NCBI RefSeq assembly: GCF_030691015.1
Contig: NZ_JAUYFF010000001.1
Location: forward strand, 620,001-684,000
DNA from: Sulfuricurvum sp.
GTDB lineage: Bacteria > Campylobacterota > Campylobacteria > Campylobacterales > Sulfurimonadaceae
DNA length: 64,000 nt
Direction of reading: 5' to 3'
The position numbers and the translations under genes are program-made. A model generated the notes under the pieces. The model ran no database searches. It saw nothing but the letters and a program-made list of their open reading frames with translations, and had not been told where the DNA came from. Positions 1-8,534 of this stretch are shown piece by piece. The stretch's first letter is position 1; each line of letters starts with the position of its first letter.

Positions 1-180
1 TTTTCTATTATGGAAAAAGAGCTTCTGACATTGATCATAGATGCGAACGAACTTGCTGTGGAATACGTTCGCGTGTTAGGCACATTGCGTAAGTTAGAGC
101 GTATCGGTGACCGTACGGTCAATATTGCCTCGTTGATGCTCTATGCACAAAAAGGTGGCGAATTAAAATTACACAATTAG
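1..180 (+). CDS. phoU: PhoU, phosphate transport regulator (C-terminal fragment)
   Basis: The reading frame enters from the left edge and stops with TAG, giving the last 59 residues. The segment LERIGDRTVNIA matches the conserved metal-binding helix motif of PhoU repeats (E-R-I-G-D-x-x-x-N-I). PhoU is a cytoplasmic helical-bundle protein that links the Pst transporter to the PhoR kinase and represses the Pho regulon when phosphate is plentiful. The identification is supported by the neighbours: a PhoB/PhoR pair follows within 42 nt and pstCAB lies 3.5 kb downstream on the same strand. The N-terminus is outside the window. Confidence 0.88.
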   Translation, partial: FSIMEKELLTLIIDANELAVEYVRVLGTLRKLERIGDRTVNIASLMLYAQKGGELKLHN

Positions 181-221
181 TGCGAAGAACGTACTTAGAC
201 CTACGGAAAAAGGAATCAATC

Positions 222-896
222 GTGAACACGTTGATACTGATTGTTGAAGATGAACAAGATATTCTAGAGCTTATGGAATATCATCTGGGACGTGAAGGAT
301 TTGAGACTATCGGCTTTCTTAATACCAAGCACGTCGTTGATGCTCTCGAAGAAGAGAAAGTAGACCTCATTTTAATGGATCGAAATCTTCCCGGAGCGGA
401 AGGGAGCGAATTCGTCGAGTCCCTACGCAAACGCGGCATTCAAACACCTGTTATTTTTGTAAGTGCAAAACACAAAGATGAAGAGATCGAGCAGGGATTT
501 GAGCGCGGAGGCGATGATTATATTACCAAGCCCTTCAGTATGAAAGAGTTAATTTTACGGGTCAAGGCAGTATTGCGCCGCACGAAAAAACTCTCCTCCG
601 AAGGGAATATCACCCATCGCGACATTACCCTGAACCTCGCGGCACGTACTGTGTTTATTGAAGGGACTCCTGTCGATCTAACCAAACTTGAGTTTGATCT
701 TCTTCATGCCCTCATTGTCAACGAAAATGTCGTTTTAGAGCGCGATTATCTCCTTGAACACGTTTGGGGAAGTGATGAAGTTTATCAAGACCGAACCGTC
801 AACGTCGCAATCAATCGCCTCAAAGAGAAAATTGACCCCGATAAGTCCAAAGAGTATATTAAAACCGTACGGGGAGTCGGTTACACGCTGTGCTAA
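222..896 (+). CDS. phoB: PhoB-like response regulator (OmpR family)
   Basis: Protein of 224 aa with an N-terminal receiver domain (acidic pair VEDE near residues 8-11, phosphoacceptor Asp53 in LILMDRNLPG, Lys in YITKPF) and a C-terminal winged-helix DNA-binding domain (RTVNVAINRLKEKI, then VRGVGYTL). I chose the GTG at 222 because AAAGGA lies about 7 nt upstream; the in-frame GTG at 180 overlaps the phoU stop and lacks a ribosome-binding site. It sits between phoU and a histidine kinase gene, which supports a PhoB role in phosphate control. Its targets cannot be read from the sequence, and I saw no clear Pho box. Confidence 0.88.
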   Translation: MNTLILIVEDEQDILELMEYHLGREGFETIGFLNTKHVVDALEEEKVDLILMDRNLPGAEGSEFVESLRKRGIQTPVIFVSAKHKDEEIEQGFERGGDDYITKPFSMKELILRVKAVLRRTKKLSSEGNITHRDITLNLAARTVFIEGTPVDLTKLEFDLLHALIVNENVVLERDYLLEHVWGSDEVYQDRTVNVAINRLKEKIDPDKSKEYIKTVRGVGYTLC

Positions 897-2302
897 GAAT
901 CCATCAGTTTTTTTTCTTAAATGTTTTAGGATTGTTTATTGCAGCACTTTTTGTTGCCTCCCTCATCAGTTTTATTACCCTTAAAACCATGATTATTGAA
1001 GAAGGTGAGAATCGGCTTATACAAAGCATTGAACTTCTTGAACCGCAGATCGCTACCACAAGCGATCTTGATTCTCTTGCCCACTTAATCGCACATAAAT
1101 CTCACTTGAGAGTAACCGTTGTTAGTGATAGCGGCAACGTCATTGCCGAAAGCGAAACTGACAAAAATACCATGGAAAACCATTCGAATCGAATCGAAAT
1201 TATGCAGGCGATGAACGAGCCATACGGAGTAACAACCCGTTATTCTAAAACCCTCAAAACCGATTTTGTGTATGTTGCGAAAAAAGTCTCCACACAACAT
1301 GGGATACTCTATTTTCGTCTTTCTATGAGTCTAAAAGGGGTAATGGAACATTTTTACGCATTGTGGATCAAACTTATTATCGCATTTGGAGCCTTAGTCG
1401 CTATAGCTCTGGCTATTGCGTATAAAATCTCTAAAAAAGCGCGTCACGATATTATTCAAATAACCCGCTATTTAGATGAAGTCTCTGCTAAAAATTACCG
1501 TGCCGTTCTCAAACCTGAATACTTCCGTGAGTTTTTACAGATATCCATTATGCTCAAGAATCTCGTTAAAAAACTTCATAACCGTGACAAACAAAAACGC
1601 AAACACACCGCCAAGCTTCGTCTCATCAACAAACAGCAAAACGATATCCTCTCCGCCATCAGCCATGAGTTTAAAAATCCGATCGCCGCTATCATGGGTT
1701 ATGCCGAAACACTCCACGATGATCTGAATATCGATCCTAAAATCCGAGAAAAGTTCTTAGATAAAATTCTCTCCAACACCCATCGCGTTACTATGATGTT
1801 GGACCGTCTTGCTCTCTCGGTGAAACTGGAAAACAACGATCTCTCCATCAAACCTACATCGTTTGATATTTCGGACGTTTGCACGGACTCTATTTCTATC
1901 CTGCAAGCCAAATATCCTACTCGTACCATCCATTACAACGGCCTCTCAAAAACGATATATGCCGATAAAACGATGATCGAGCTTATCGTCACCAATCTCG
2001 TCGATAACGCCCTTAAATATTCTGAAGAAGATGTAACACTCACCCTTACCGACAATAGGATCAGTATTATGGACAAAGGGATCGGTATCGCCCCGAACGA
2101 ACTCGACAAAATCACCTCTAAATTTTATCGTGTCCAAAAAAACCGCTGGGACAACTCCATGGGTCTAGGGCTCTCCATCGTCAGCTACATCCTCAAACTA
2201 CACGATTCCGAACTTCGGATAGAAAGTATACTAGGGGTCGGTTCAACGTTCAGCTTCTCTCTTGAGAATCTAATTCAAAAAAAGTCTACTCCAAAAAAAT
2301 GA
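890..2302 (+). CDS. phoR: PhoR-like sensor histidine kinase
   Basis: Protein of 470 aa. Transmembrane segments lie near residues 9-31 and 158-180 and flank a periplasmic domain of about 125 residues. A linker follows, then the phosphoacceptor His259 in the H-box SHEFKNP, the N-box TNLVDNALKYS, and ATP-lid glycine motifs (DKGIGIAP, GLGLSIVSYILKL). The GTG start overlaps the response regulator stop by 7 nt, so the two are probably translationally coupled. The family autophosphorylates on His and transfers to the receiver Asp of the partner, here the adjacent PhoB-like protein. The phosphate-sensing role is inferred from phoU and pst context. Confidence 0.85.
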   Translation: MLRIHQFFFLNVLGLFIAALFVASLISFITLKTMIIEEGENRLIQSIELLEPQIATTSDLDSLAHLIAHKSHLRVTVVSDSGNVIAESETDKNTMENHSNRIEIMQAMNEPYGVTTRYSKTLKTDFVYVAKKVSTQHGILYFRLSMSLKGVMEHFYALWIKLIIAFGALVAIALAIAYKISKKARHDIIQITRYLDEVSAKNYRAVLKPEYFREFLQISIMLKNLVKKLHNRDKQKRKHTAKLRLINKQQNDILSAISHEFKNPIAAIMGYAETLHDDLNIDPKIREKFLDKILSNTHRVTMMLDRLALSVKLENNDLSIKPTSFDISDVCTDSISILQAKYPTRTIHYNGLSKTIYADKTMIELIVTNLVDNALKYSEEDVTLTLTDNRISIMDKGIGIAPNELDKITSKFYRVQKNRWDNSMGLGLSIVSYILKLHDSELRIESILGVGSTFSFSLENLIQKKSTPKK

Positions 2303-3672
2303 TACCTATCCCTTTATCCTTAATGCGGCTGGTAGAACATCTCTCCCGCAATGGAATAAAGGCTATTTTTGTGGGAGGATTTGTCCGTGATCATTTTACA
2401 GGACATCCTACTCACGATTTAGATATTGAACTCTACGGTGTAACCTCGCTCGAAGTTCTCGAATCCCTCCTTAAGCCTTTCGGGAAAATGGGTCTTTACG
2501 GAAAAAGTTTCGGCGTCCTCAAACTTTCCTACGCCGGATATGCTATTGATTTTTCTCCTCCCCGCACTGAATCCAAGTCAGGATTCGGACACAAAGGGTT
2601 TGAGACGGAGTGGTTTAGTGATCTCGATTTTGCTACTGCCGCCCGCCGTCGCGACTTTACGATTAACGCCATCGGTTACGATCCTCTCACCCAAACCTTA
2701 CTCGACCCGTTTGGCGGAGTTGACGATTTGAAAAACAAACAGCTTCGTTGTGTCGATCCCAAAACTTTTATCGATGATCCGCTGCGGGTATTGCGTGCAA
2801 TACAGTTTGCCGCCCGTTTTGAGCTAATATGTGATAAACAGCTATTGGAACTATGTCAGAAAATGATCGCAGAAGATGCGCTCAGGGAACTCCCCAAAGA
2901 ACGAATTTTTGAAGAGCTAAAAAAACTCCTTCTCCAAAGTCATCGCCCCTCAATCGGGATGAACTTGCTACGTAAAATGGGGGGGTTGTCATTTTTTACC
3001 CCTCTTGACAAGCTCGAAACTACCCCCCAAGAACAAGATTCCCATCCCGAAGGCTCTGTTTGGGTTCATACCATGATGGCGCTCGATACGATGGCATCGA
3101 TGCGAAGCGGTCGATGGAGAGATGACATCGTGTTGATGTTAGCTATGTTATTACACGATATCGGAAAACCTGACACCACCGTTACGTCTGAGGGAATACT
3201 CAATGCTCCGAAACATGCCGAAGTCGGTGTTGAAATCGCCCGCATCTGGCTGGATCAAATAACGGAAGACAAAACCCTCATCAGCCGCATACTTCCCCTT
3301 ATTCGATATCACGGATGGCCTCGAAAACTCTACCGTTCTTCCGCAAGCGAAAGTGAAATTTTGCACTTAAGCACGCACGTATGTATCAATGATCTTATAG
3401 CCGTTGCAAAAGCCGATTTTTTTGGACGCGCCTTTAATGGTCATACACCAAAATCTTTCGAAGCGGGAGAATGGCTGTACAAACGCGCCTCCGCATTGGG
3501 TGTATTGTTTGCACCTCCTCCCCCGATGATTATGGGACGTGATTTGATTGCTCTAGGATTGAGTCCCTCGGAACGCTTTAAATCTATATTGGAACGTGCC
3601 TATAATGCCCAGTTGGATCAACTCTTTTTTAGCCGTGAAGAAGCGCTAAAGTGGCTCGTAACTCATCTGTAA
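2299..3672 (+). CDS. cca: CCA tRNA nucleotidyltransferase family protein with HD domain
   Basis: Protein of 457 aa. The class II nucleotidyltransferase head has the flexible-loop motif GGFVRD, the metal-binding DLDIE pair and RRRDFTINAIGYD. An RNA-binding region follows (DPLRVLRAIQFAARF), then a C-terminal HD hydrolase domain (LLHDIGKP near residue 290). The family adds or repairs the 3' CCA end of tRNAs; a poly(A) polymerase role cannot be excluded from sequence alone. The ATG overlaps the phoR stop as ATGA, which places it inside the phosphate-sensing operon ahead of pstC. That link with phosphate signalling is unexpected and may be only transcriptional. Confidence 0.85.
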   Translation: MIPIPLSLMRLVEHLSRNGIKAIFVGGFVRDHFTGHPTHDLDIELYGVTSLEVLESLLKPFGKMGLYGKSFGVLKLSYAGYAIDFSPPRTESKSGFGHKGFETEWFSDLDFATAARRRDFTINAIGYDPLTQTLLDPFGGVDDLKNKQLRCVDPKTFIDDPLRVLRAIQFAARFELICDKQLLELCQKMIAEDALRELPKERIFEELKKLLLQSHRPSIGMNLLRKMGGLSFFTPLDKLETTPQEQDSHPEGSVWVHTMMALDTMASMRSGRWRDDIVLMLAMLLHDIGKPDTTVTSEGILNAPKHAEVGVEIARIWLDQITEDKTLISRILPLIRYHGWPRKLYRSSASESEILHLSTHVCINDLIAVAKADFFGRAFNGHTPKSFEAGEWLYKRASALGVLFAPPPPMIMGRDLIALGLSPSERFKSILERAYNAQLDQLFFSREEALKWLVTHL

Positions 3673-3717
3673 TCATCGTGTAATAAAATTGCCCTTATAT
3701 TTTAGGCAAGGCTTGGC

Positions 3718-4569
3718 ATGATTGATAAAATCTTCTTAAACATGACCCGCACCAGTGCTCTGTTGATTCTTTTCATCGTTGCATGGATATTTGTGGTTCT
3801 CTTTAATCAGTCGACAGAAGCGATGCAGACGTTTGGACTGGATTTCATTACCAAAGATGAGTGGGCACCGAATCTCGATAAATTCGGTGCCTATGCAGCG
3901 ATTTTCGGCTCGGTCGCATCTACCTTTTTGGCGATGCTCTTAGCGATTCCTATTGCCATCGGGGTTGCCATCTTCCTCAGCGAAATTGCCCATGACAAAA
4001 TCAAAGGGTTCTTCGGTGTCAGCGTTGAACTCCTCGCAGCTATCCCCTCGGTCATTTACGGTATGTGGGGGCTATTTTTCTTCGTCCCTATTTTGCGTGA
4101 TATCTTCGGCGGAATGGGGATCGGTCTCCTCGCGGCAGGGATCGTTTTAGCCATCATGATTCTCCCTTTTATGGCAGCCGTTACCCGCGATGCCATGAAT
4201 ACTACCCCCGATATTCTCAAAGAATCTGCTTACGCATTGGGGGGGACGCAATGGGACGTTATCAAAGATGTCATCATCCCTTACGCAAAAGCCGGGATTA
4301 TCGGCTCACTCATTTTGGCACTCGGACGTGCAATCGGTGAAACGATGGCCGTCACCTTCGTTATGGGGAATGTCCACCATACTCCAAACTCAATCATGGA
4401 CCCAACCACTTCGATTCCGGTTACCTTGGCCAACGAGTTTACCGAGGCCGACAGTTCCCTTTACTTCTCCAGTCTGTTCGGGTTGGCGCTAACATTGCTC
4501 ATCATGAGCTTTGTCGTTATCGCCGTTGCAAAGTTTTACTTTTTACGTAAAGTGAGGAAAGGACAATGA
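3718..4569 (+). CDS. pstC: Phosphate ABC transporter permease PstC
   Basis: Protein of 283 aa with about six hydrophobic segments and the inner-membrane component signature around residues 165-220 (EAYALGGTQWDVI-like coupling loop, here ESAYALGGTQWDVI, then ALGRAIGETMAVTFV). PstC and PstA form the membrane channel for high-affinity phosphate uptake. A ribosome-binding site (CAAGG) lies 8 nt before the ATG. It starts 45 nt after cca and overlaps pstA by 4 nt. PstC-type features include the strongly conserved GRAIGETMAV motif. The periplasmic binding protein PstS is not encoded in the window. Confidence 0.93.
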   Translation: MIDKIFLNMTRTSALLILFIVAWIFVVLFNQSTEAMQTFGLDFITKDEWAPNLDKFGAYAAIFGSVASTFLAMLLAIPIAIGVAIFLSEIAHDKIKGFFGVSVELLAAIPSVIYGMWGLFFFVPILRDIFGGMGIGLLAAGIVLAIMILPFMAAVTRDAMNTTPDILKESAYALGGTQWDVIKDVIIPYAKAGIIGSLILALGRAIGETMAVTFVMGNVHHTPNSIMDPTTSIPVTLANEFTEADSSLYFSSLFGLALTLLIMSFVVIAVAKFYFLRKVRKGQ

Positions 4570-5408
4570 CCGCAACTCAAAAACGGATCATCATCAATAA
4601 GTTAGCACTCGCGTTTTCAACATTAAGTGCCGTGATCGCCCTCGCTTTTTTGTTCTGGATTCTCGGTGTTTTAGTGATGAAAGGGGTCGACGCTCTAAGC
4701 TGGAATATCTTTATCTTCGAAGGTTCCCCTCCGGGATATGCCGAAAGCGGTCTTAAACATGCCCTTGTCGGTCAATTGATCCTTGTAGGACTGGCGACCT
4801 TAATCGGTGTTCCTCTGGGGATTATGGCAGGAACCTATTTGAGCGAATATGGGAAGAACTCTAAACTCGCCCATACCATCCGCGATATTTCAGATATTAT
4901 GATGTCGGCACCCTCTATCGTTATCGGGGCATTTGTCTATGCCGTTATCGTTATGCCGATGGGACATTTCAGTGCTTGGGCAGGGGCAATCGCGTTGGCA
5001 ATCATTATGATTCCGGTTATTTTACGTACCACGGACGATATGCTTCAGCTGGTTCCCGGAACCCTTCGTGAAGCGGCATTCGCTCTGGGTGCACCGAAGT
5101 ATAAAGTTATCATCGATATCGTTTATCGTGGAGCAAAAGCGGGAATCTTAACAGGGGTTCTTCTTGGAATCGCCCGTGTAGGCGGAGAGACGGCACCGCT
5201 ACTCTTTACCTCATTTAACGATAATTTTTTTACAACCGATCTAAATGAAGCAATGCCTTCGCTTACGGTGACGATGTTTAACTATGCCATCAGCCCCTAC
5301 GATGATTGGCAACAGCTTGGATGGGCGGCGGCCTTTATCCTCTCTATGTTTATTTTAGGTCTCAATATTGTGGGACGACTTATTTTATTAGCCGGAAAAA
5401 GGAAATAA
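4566..5408 (+). CDS. pstA: Phosphate ABC transporter permease PstA
   Basis: Protein of 280 aa with about six hydrophobic segments. The coupling motif is [14 protein letters not shown] and the permease helix that follows contains [13 protein letters not shown], which is characteristic of PstA. It pairs with PstC in the phosphate channel of the inner membrane. The ATG overlaps the pstC stop (ATGA), and pstB follows after 4 nt, so the three genes are one transcription and translation unit. Confidence 0.93.
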   Translation: MTATQKRIIINKLALAFSTLSAVIALAFLFWILGVLVMKGVDALSWNIFIFEGSPPGYAESGLKHALVGQLILVGLATLIGVPLGIMAGTYLSEYGKNSKLAHTIRDISDIMMSAPSIVIGAFVYAVIVMPMGHFSAWAGAIALAIIMIPVILRTTDDMLQLVPGTLREAAFALGAPKYKVIIDIVYRGAKAGILTGVLLGIARVGGETAPLLFTSFNDNFFTTDLNEAMPSLTVTMFNYAISPYDDWQQLGWAAAFILSMFILGLNIVGRLILLAGKRK

Positions 5409-5412
5409 CATT

Positions 5413-6198
5413 ATGGCAAGTATTATCGATATCAAAGAAGAGTGTGCACTTCAAGTCCGAAACTTTGACTTTACCTACAAAGGTGCTCCCGCACCAAGCC
5501 TGAAAAAAGTAACCATGCCGATTGCAAAAAATTCCGTTACTGCACTTATCGGGCCATCAGGATGCGGTAAGACTACCCTTTTACGCTCTTTTAACCGAAT
5601 GCACGATCTTTACCCCGGGAATAAGTACGAAGGTGAAATTGAATTTGAAGGGCGTAATATCCTCGATCCTAAAGAAGATTTGATTCACCTACGGACAAAA
5701 ATCGGAATGATTTTTCAAAAACCGACGGCGTTTCCTATGTCTATTTTCGATAACGTCGCCTACGGTATGCGTCTTCAAGGGATCAAAAACAAAACGGAGC
5801 TAAACGATCGTGTTGAAAAAGCGCTTCAAGACGCCGCACTCTGGAAAGAGGTAAGCGATCGTCTTAAAAATGATGCAAACGGGCTCTCAGGGGGTCAGCA
5901 ACAACGTTTGTGTATCGCAAGAGCGATTGCGGTAGAACCGGAAGTATTGCTTTTTGATGAACCGACATCCGCACTTGACCCAATCTCGACGCAGGGGATT
6001 GAAAAATTGGTCATCGAGCTCAAAGAGCGCGTCAGTATCATTATCGTCACCCATAATATGCAGCAAGCAGCACGTGTCAGCGATTACACAGGATTTATGT
6101 ATTTGGGAGATTTAATTGAGCTAGGGCACACCGAAGAACTCTTCGTTACCCCGAAAGAAAAACTCACACAAGAGTATATCACCGGTAAATTCGGTTGA
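5413..6198 (+). CDS. pstB: Phosphate ABC transporter ATP-binding protein PstB
   Basis: Protein of 261 aa. Walker A is [11 protein letters not shown], the Q-loop lies in [13 protein letters not shown], the ABC signature is LSGGQQQR, Walker B is [13 protein letters not shown], and the switch His is in [24 protein letters not shown] is typical of PstB. It hydrolyses ATP to drive phosphate import through PstCA. The GGAAAAAGGAAATAACATT stretch upstream provides the ribosome-binding site. It is the last pst gene; the next gene starts 99 nt later behind a structured leader. Confidence 0.95.
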   Translation: MASIIDIKEECALQVRNFDFTYKGAPAPSLKKVTMPIAKNSVTALIGPSGCGKTTLLRSFNRMHDLYPGNKYEGEIEFEGRNILDPKEDLIHLRTKIGMIFQKPTAFPMSIFDNVAYGMRLQGIKNKTELNDRVEKALQDAALWKEVSDRLKNDANGLSGGQQQRLCIARAIAVEPEVLLFDEPTSALDPISTQGIEKLVIELKERVSIIIVTHNMQQAARVSDYTGFMYLGDLIELGHTEELFVTPKEKLTQEYITGKFG

Positions 6199-6218
6199 TA
6201 CTGCATTACGTTTAAACG

Positions 6219-6290
6219 CCCTCTTTCTTTCTATAGCATTTTGTGCTATTATTGAAAATAATGTAAACAATATTCTTATAAAGAAGAGGG
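6219..6290 (+). promoter_or_regulatory. Nested inverted repeats in the leader of the REC-GGDEF-EAL gene
   Basis: In the 99-nt gap after pstB, CCCTCTTTCTTT at 6219-6230 can pair, with one bulged base, with AAAGAAGAGGG at 6280-6290. The right arm contains the ribosome-binding site of the gene starting at 6298. Inside lies a second perfect hairpin with arms ATAGCA and TGCTAT at 6233-6249. The structure could hide the ribosome-binding site or form a weak end to the pst transcript; no U-tract follows the inner hairpin. Function is inferred from pairing alone. Confidence 0.45.
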
Positions 6291-6297
6291 TAAAAAA

Positions 6298-7998
6298 ATG
6301 GGTACTGATGAGCTTCTATTCGCTCCTGAAGAAGAAGACCAATTATCCGAGGCGCCCTGGAAAGTAATGATCGTCGATGACGACAAAGAAGTTCACTCCT
6401 TTACAAGGCTGGCGCTTCACGACTTTACCTTTGAACGCAAACCTATTCACTTTATCTCCGCCTACAGTGCTGCCGAAGCAACCGAAATTCTTAAAGAGCA
6501 TGATGATGTCGCTATCATTTTACTCGATGTTGTCATGGAGAGTGAAACAGCCGGACTGGATCTTGTTGAAACCATCCGCTATCACCTCGATAATACCACT
6601 GTACGGATCATAATCCGAACAGGACAGCCCGGAATTGCACCGGAGCGATACGTCATCGACCATTATGACATCAATGACTACAAAGAGAAAACCGAACTCA
6701 CTACCGATAGGCTCTATACCACCATCCGAAGCGCCCTCTCACAATACAAACAGATTGTTGAACTTCTCAATAAAAAAAACGAAATTTATGCTACCTTGAT
6801 CACCGACACATTGACCGGTCTGGGTAATCGTGTCAAGCTCAATTATGATCTTGATACCGAAATGCCGATGTCCCTTGTTTTATTGAATATTGATGCATTC
6901 AGCATGATTAATGACGTGTACGGATTTGAAGTCGGGGATCAGATGCTATTGCAGTTTGGCAAAATCTTACGGGAGTCCTCCTGCCCCGCATGTACTATTT
7001 ACCGTCTTGAAGCCGATATTTTTGCCATACTAACGTCTCAAAAAGAGTTACAGGACATCCAAAAAGAGGTTCTTCGAGTTCAAAATACGATCACCAAACA
7101 TTTATTCCTCATTAACGGTATCGAGCACCGAATCAATGTTACCATGGGGGTTGTCGAGCACGAAATCGGAAATATGATCCAAAAAGCCGAAATTGCACTT
7201 CGCGAAGCCCGAAAAATGAGCCGAAACCGCGTACAGGTCTATTCAGATAATCTAGCTGTCATCAAACAGATCAAAGAAAATACGAAATGGACGAAATGGC
7301 TTAAAGATGCCCTTGATAATAACAAGTTAATTGCCTATTACCAACCGATCGTTGATTGCGGAAGCGGTGAAATTGTGAAATATGAAGCCCTTGTGCGGCT
7401 TGAACACGACGGAATAATCTATTCCCCTTTTCATTTTCTAAGCACTGCCAGATATGCCGGGCTTCTGTACCAAATAACGCAGCGGGTATTTGAACAAGCC
7501 TGCGCACGCTTCAGTACCAATAGCCTCGATTTTTCGGTCAATATTACCGACCAAGATCTCATCGAACACGGTTTTATAGAATTTATAGAACAGACACGGA
7601 AACATTACGGGATTGAAAGCGGCAGGATCTATTTTGAAATTCTCGAAGACAGCAGTATTTTGACCAATCCGATTGCCGAAAAACATCTCAATGACCTCAT
7701 AGCATTGGGCTACCGCCTGTGTTTGGACGATTTTGGCGTTCAATGCTCGAATTTTGCCCAACTCGGAAATCTTGATCTCGATATCGTTAAAATTGACGGT
7801 ATCTATATTAAAGATATCGATGTGAATAAAAAATCTCGAATCGTAACCGAATCAATCCTCTTTTTTACCCATAAAATAGGGGTAAAAACCGTTGCGGAAT
7901 TTGTCCACAGCGCTCAGGTTTACGACATAGTCAAGACGATGGGTATCGATTATGCTCAAGGGTACTTTTTAGGTGAACCCAAGCCTGATCTGATTTAA
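6298..7998 (+). CDS. Response regulator with degenerate GGDEF and intact EAL domain
   Basis: Protein of 566 aa. An N-terminal receiver domain (residues about 20-150) has the acidic triad VDDD and phosphoacceptor Asp77 (ILLDVVM). A GGDEF-type domain (about 165-320) carries EADIF at 238-242 in place of GGDEF, so diguanylate cyclase activity is unlikely. The EAL domain (about 330-566) keeps the phosphodiesterase residues: Glu363 (EALVR), Asn415 (VNIT), Glu447 (FEILE), Asp477-Asp478 (LDDFG), Lys498 (VKIDG) and the late AEF and QGYFLGEP motifs. It should be a phosphorylation-controlled c-di-GMP phosphodiesterase. It lies 5 nt ahead of a YfiR-like gene and a histidine kinase gene, its likely partner. 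Confidence 0.88.
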   Translation: MGTDELLFAPEEEDQLSEAPWKVMIVDDDKEVHSFTRLALHDFTFERKPIHFISAYSAAEATEILKEHDDVAIILLDVVMESETAGLDLVETIRYHLDNTTVRIIIRTGQPGIAPERYVIDHYDINDYKEKTELTTDRLYTTIRSALSQYKQIVELLNKKNEIYATLITDTLTGLGNRVKLNYDLDTEMPMSLVLLNIDAFSMINDVYGFEVGDQMLLQFGKILRESSCPACTIYRLEADIFAILTSQKELQDIQKEVLRVQNTITKHLFLINGIEHRINVTMGVVEHEIGNMIQKAEIALREARKMSRNRVQVYSDNLAVIKQIKENTKWTKWLKDALDNNKLIAYYQPIVDCGSGEIVKYEALVRLEHDGIIYSPFHFLSTARYAGLLYQITQRVFEQACARFSTNSLDFSVNITDQDLIEHGFIEFIEQTRKHYGIESGRIYFEILEDSSILTNPIAEKHLNDLIALGYRLCLDDFGVQCSNFAQLGNLDLDIVKIDGIYIKDIDVNKKSRIVTESILFFTHKIGVKTVAEFVHSAQVYDIVKTMGIDYAQGYFLGEPKPDLI

Positions 7999-8003
7999 TC
8001 ACA

Positions 8004-8534
8004 ATGAGAAAGATTTGTGCAGCTGCTTTTTATTCTCTTTTTTATACCGCCTCTTTACTAGCCGTTTCAGAAGAGAGCATAAAAGCAGCCTATCTAGAAC
8101 GTTTTACGATGTTTATCCAATGGCCAAAACCGGTTGATAGTTATAACGTCTGTATCTACGATGACAGTACCTTTGCAAAAGCACTCCAAAAAAGCTATTC
8201 ATCCCGCCTCTTCAATAACCATCCGCTAAAAGTCATCACCCTCAATGCCGGAGATCCGTCGGAAGAGATGATGAAGTGCCATATCCTCTATTTTCGAGGT
8301 TCAAAACCCCACCAAAACGAAAACTTATTAAGTAATTTACGCAAAAATAATGTTTTATTGATCAGTGACGATGATGACGATGCTAGACGGGGAGCCATGA
8401 TCGGATTTTATCTGGATAACAACATGTTTCGGTTTGTTATTAATCAGCGTAATCTCGAAAATGCCAATTTAACCGTAAGCTACAAGCTACTTAATTTTGC
8501 TACGGTTATTGAACCGACGGGGGGATCAAAATGA
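8004..8534 (+). CDS. YfiR-like periplasmic protein (DUF4154)
   Basis: Protein of 176 aa with an N-terminal signal peptide (short basic start, hydrophobic core to about residue 20). The mature N-terminus ESIKAAYLERFTMFIQWP matches the start of the YfiR/DUF4154 family (KAAFLYNFAKFVEWP type), followed by VCIYDDSTFAKAL and a late block ending in the conserved asparagine- and alanine-containing strand. In Pseudomonas, YfiR is a periplasmic inhibitor of the inner-membrane cyclase YfiN (TpbB). Two cysteines (VCIYDD, MKCHILY) could form a redox pair. It is followed with a 4-nt overlap by a membrane kinase with a YfiN-like sensor half, suggesting that the kinase is its target here. Confidence 0.78.
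   Translation: MRKICAAAFYSLFYTASLLAVSEESIKAAYLERFTMFIQWPKPVDSYNVCIYDDSTFAKALQKSYSSRLFNNHPLKVITLNAGDPSEEMMKCHILYFRGSKPHQNENLLSNLRKNNVLLISDDDDDARRGAMIGFYLDNNMFRFVINQRNLENANLTVSYKLLNFATVIEPTGGSK

Noticed and set aside
180-221. Upstream GTG start for phoB
   Set aside because: It overlaps the phoU stop and has no ribosome-binding site; the receiver domain starts naturally at the later GTG.
6233-6249. Inner hairpin after pstB as an intrinsic terminator
   Set aside because: Stem is short and AT-rich and no U-tract follows, so it is treated as part of a leader structure.
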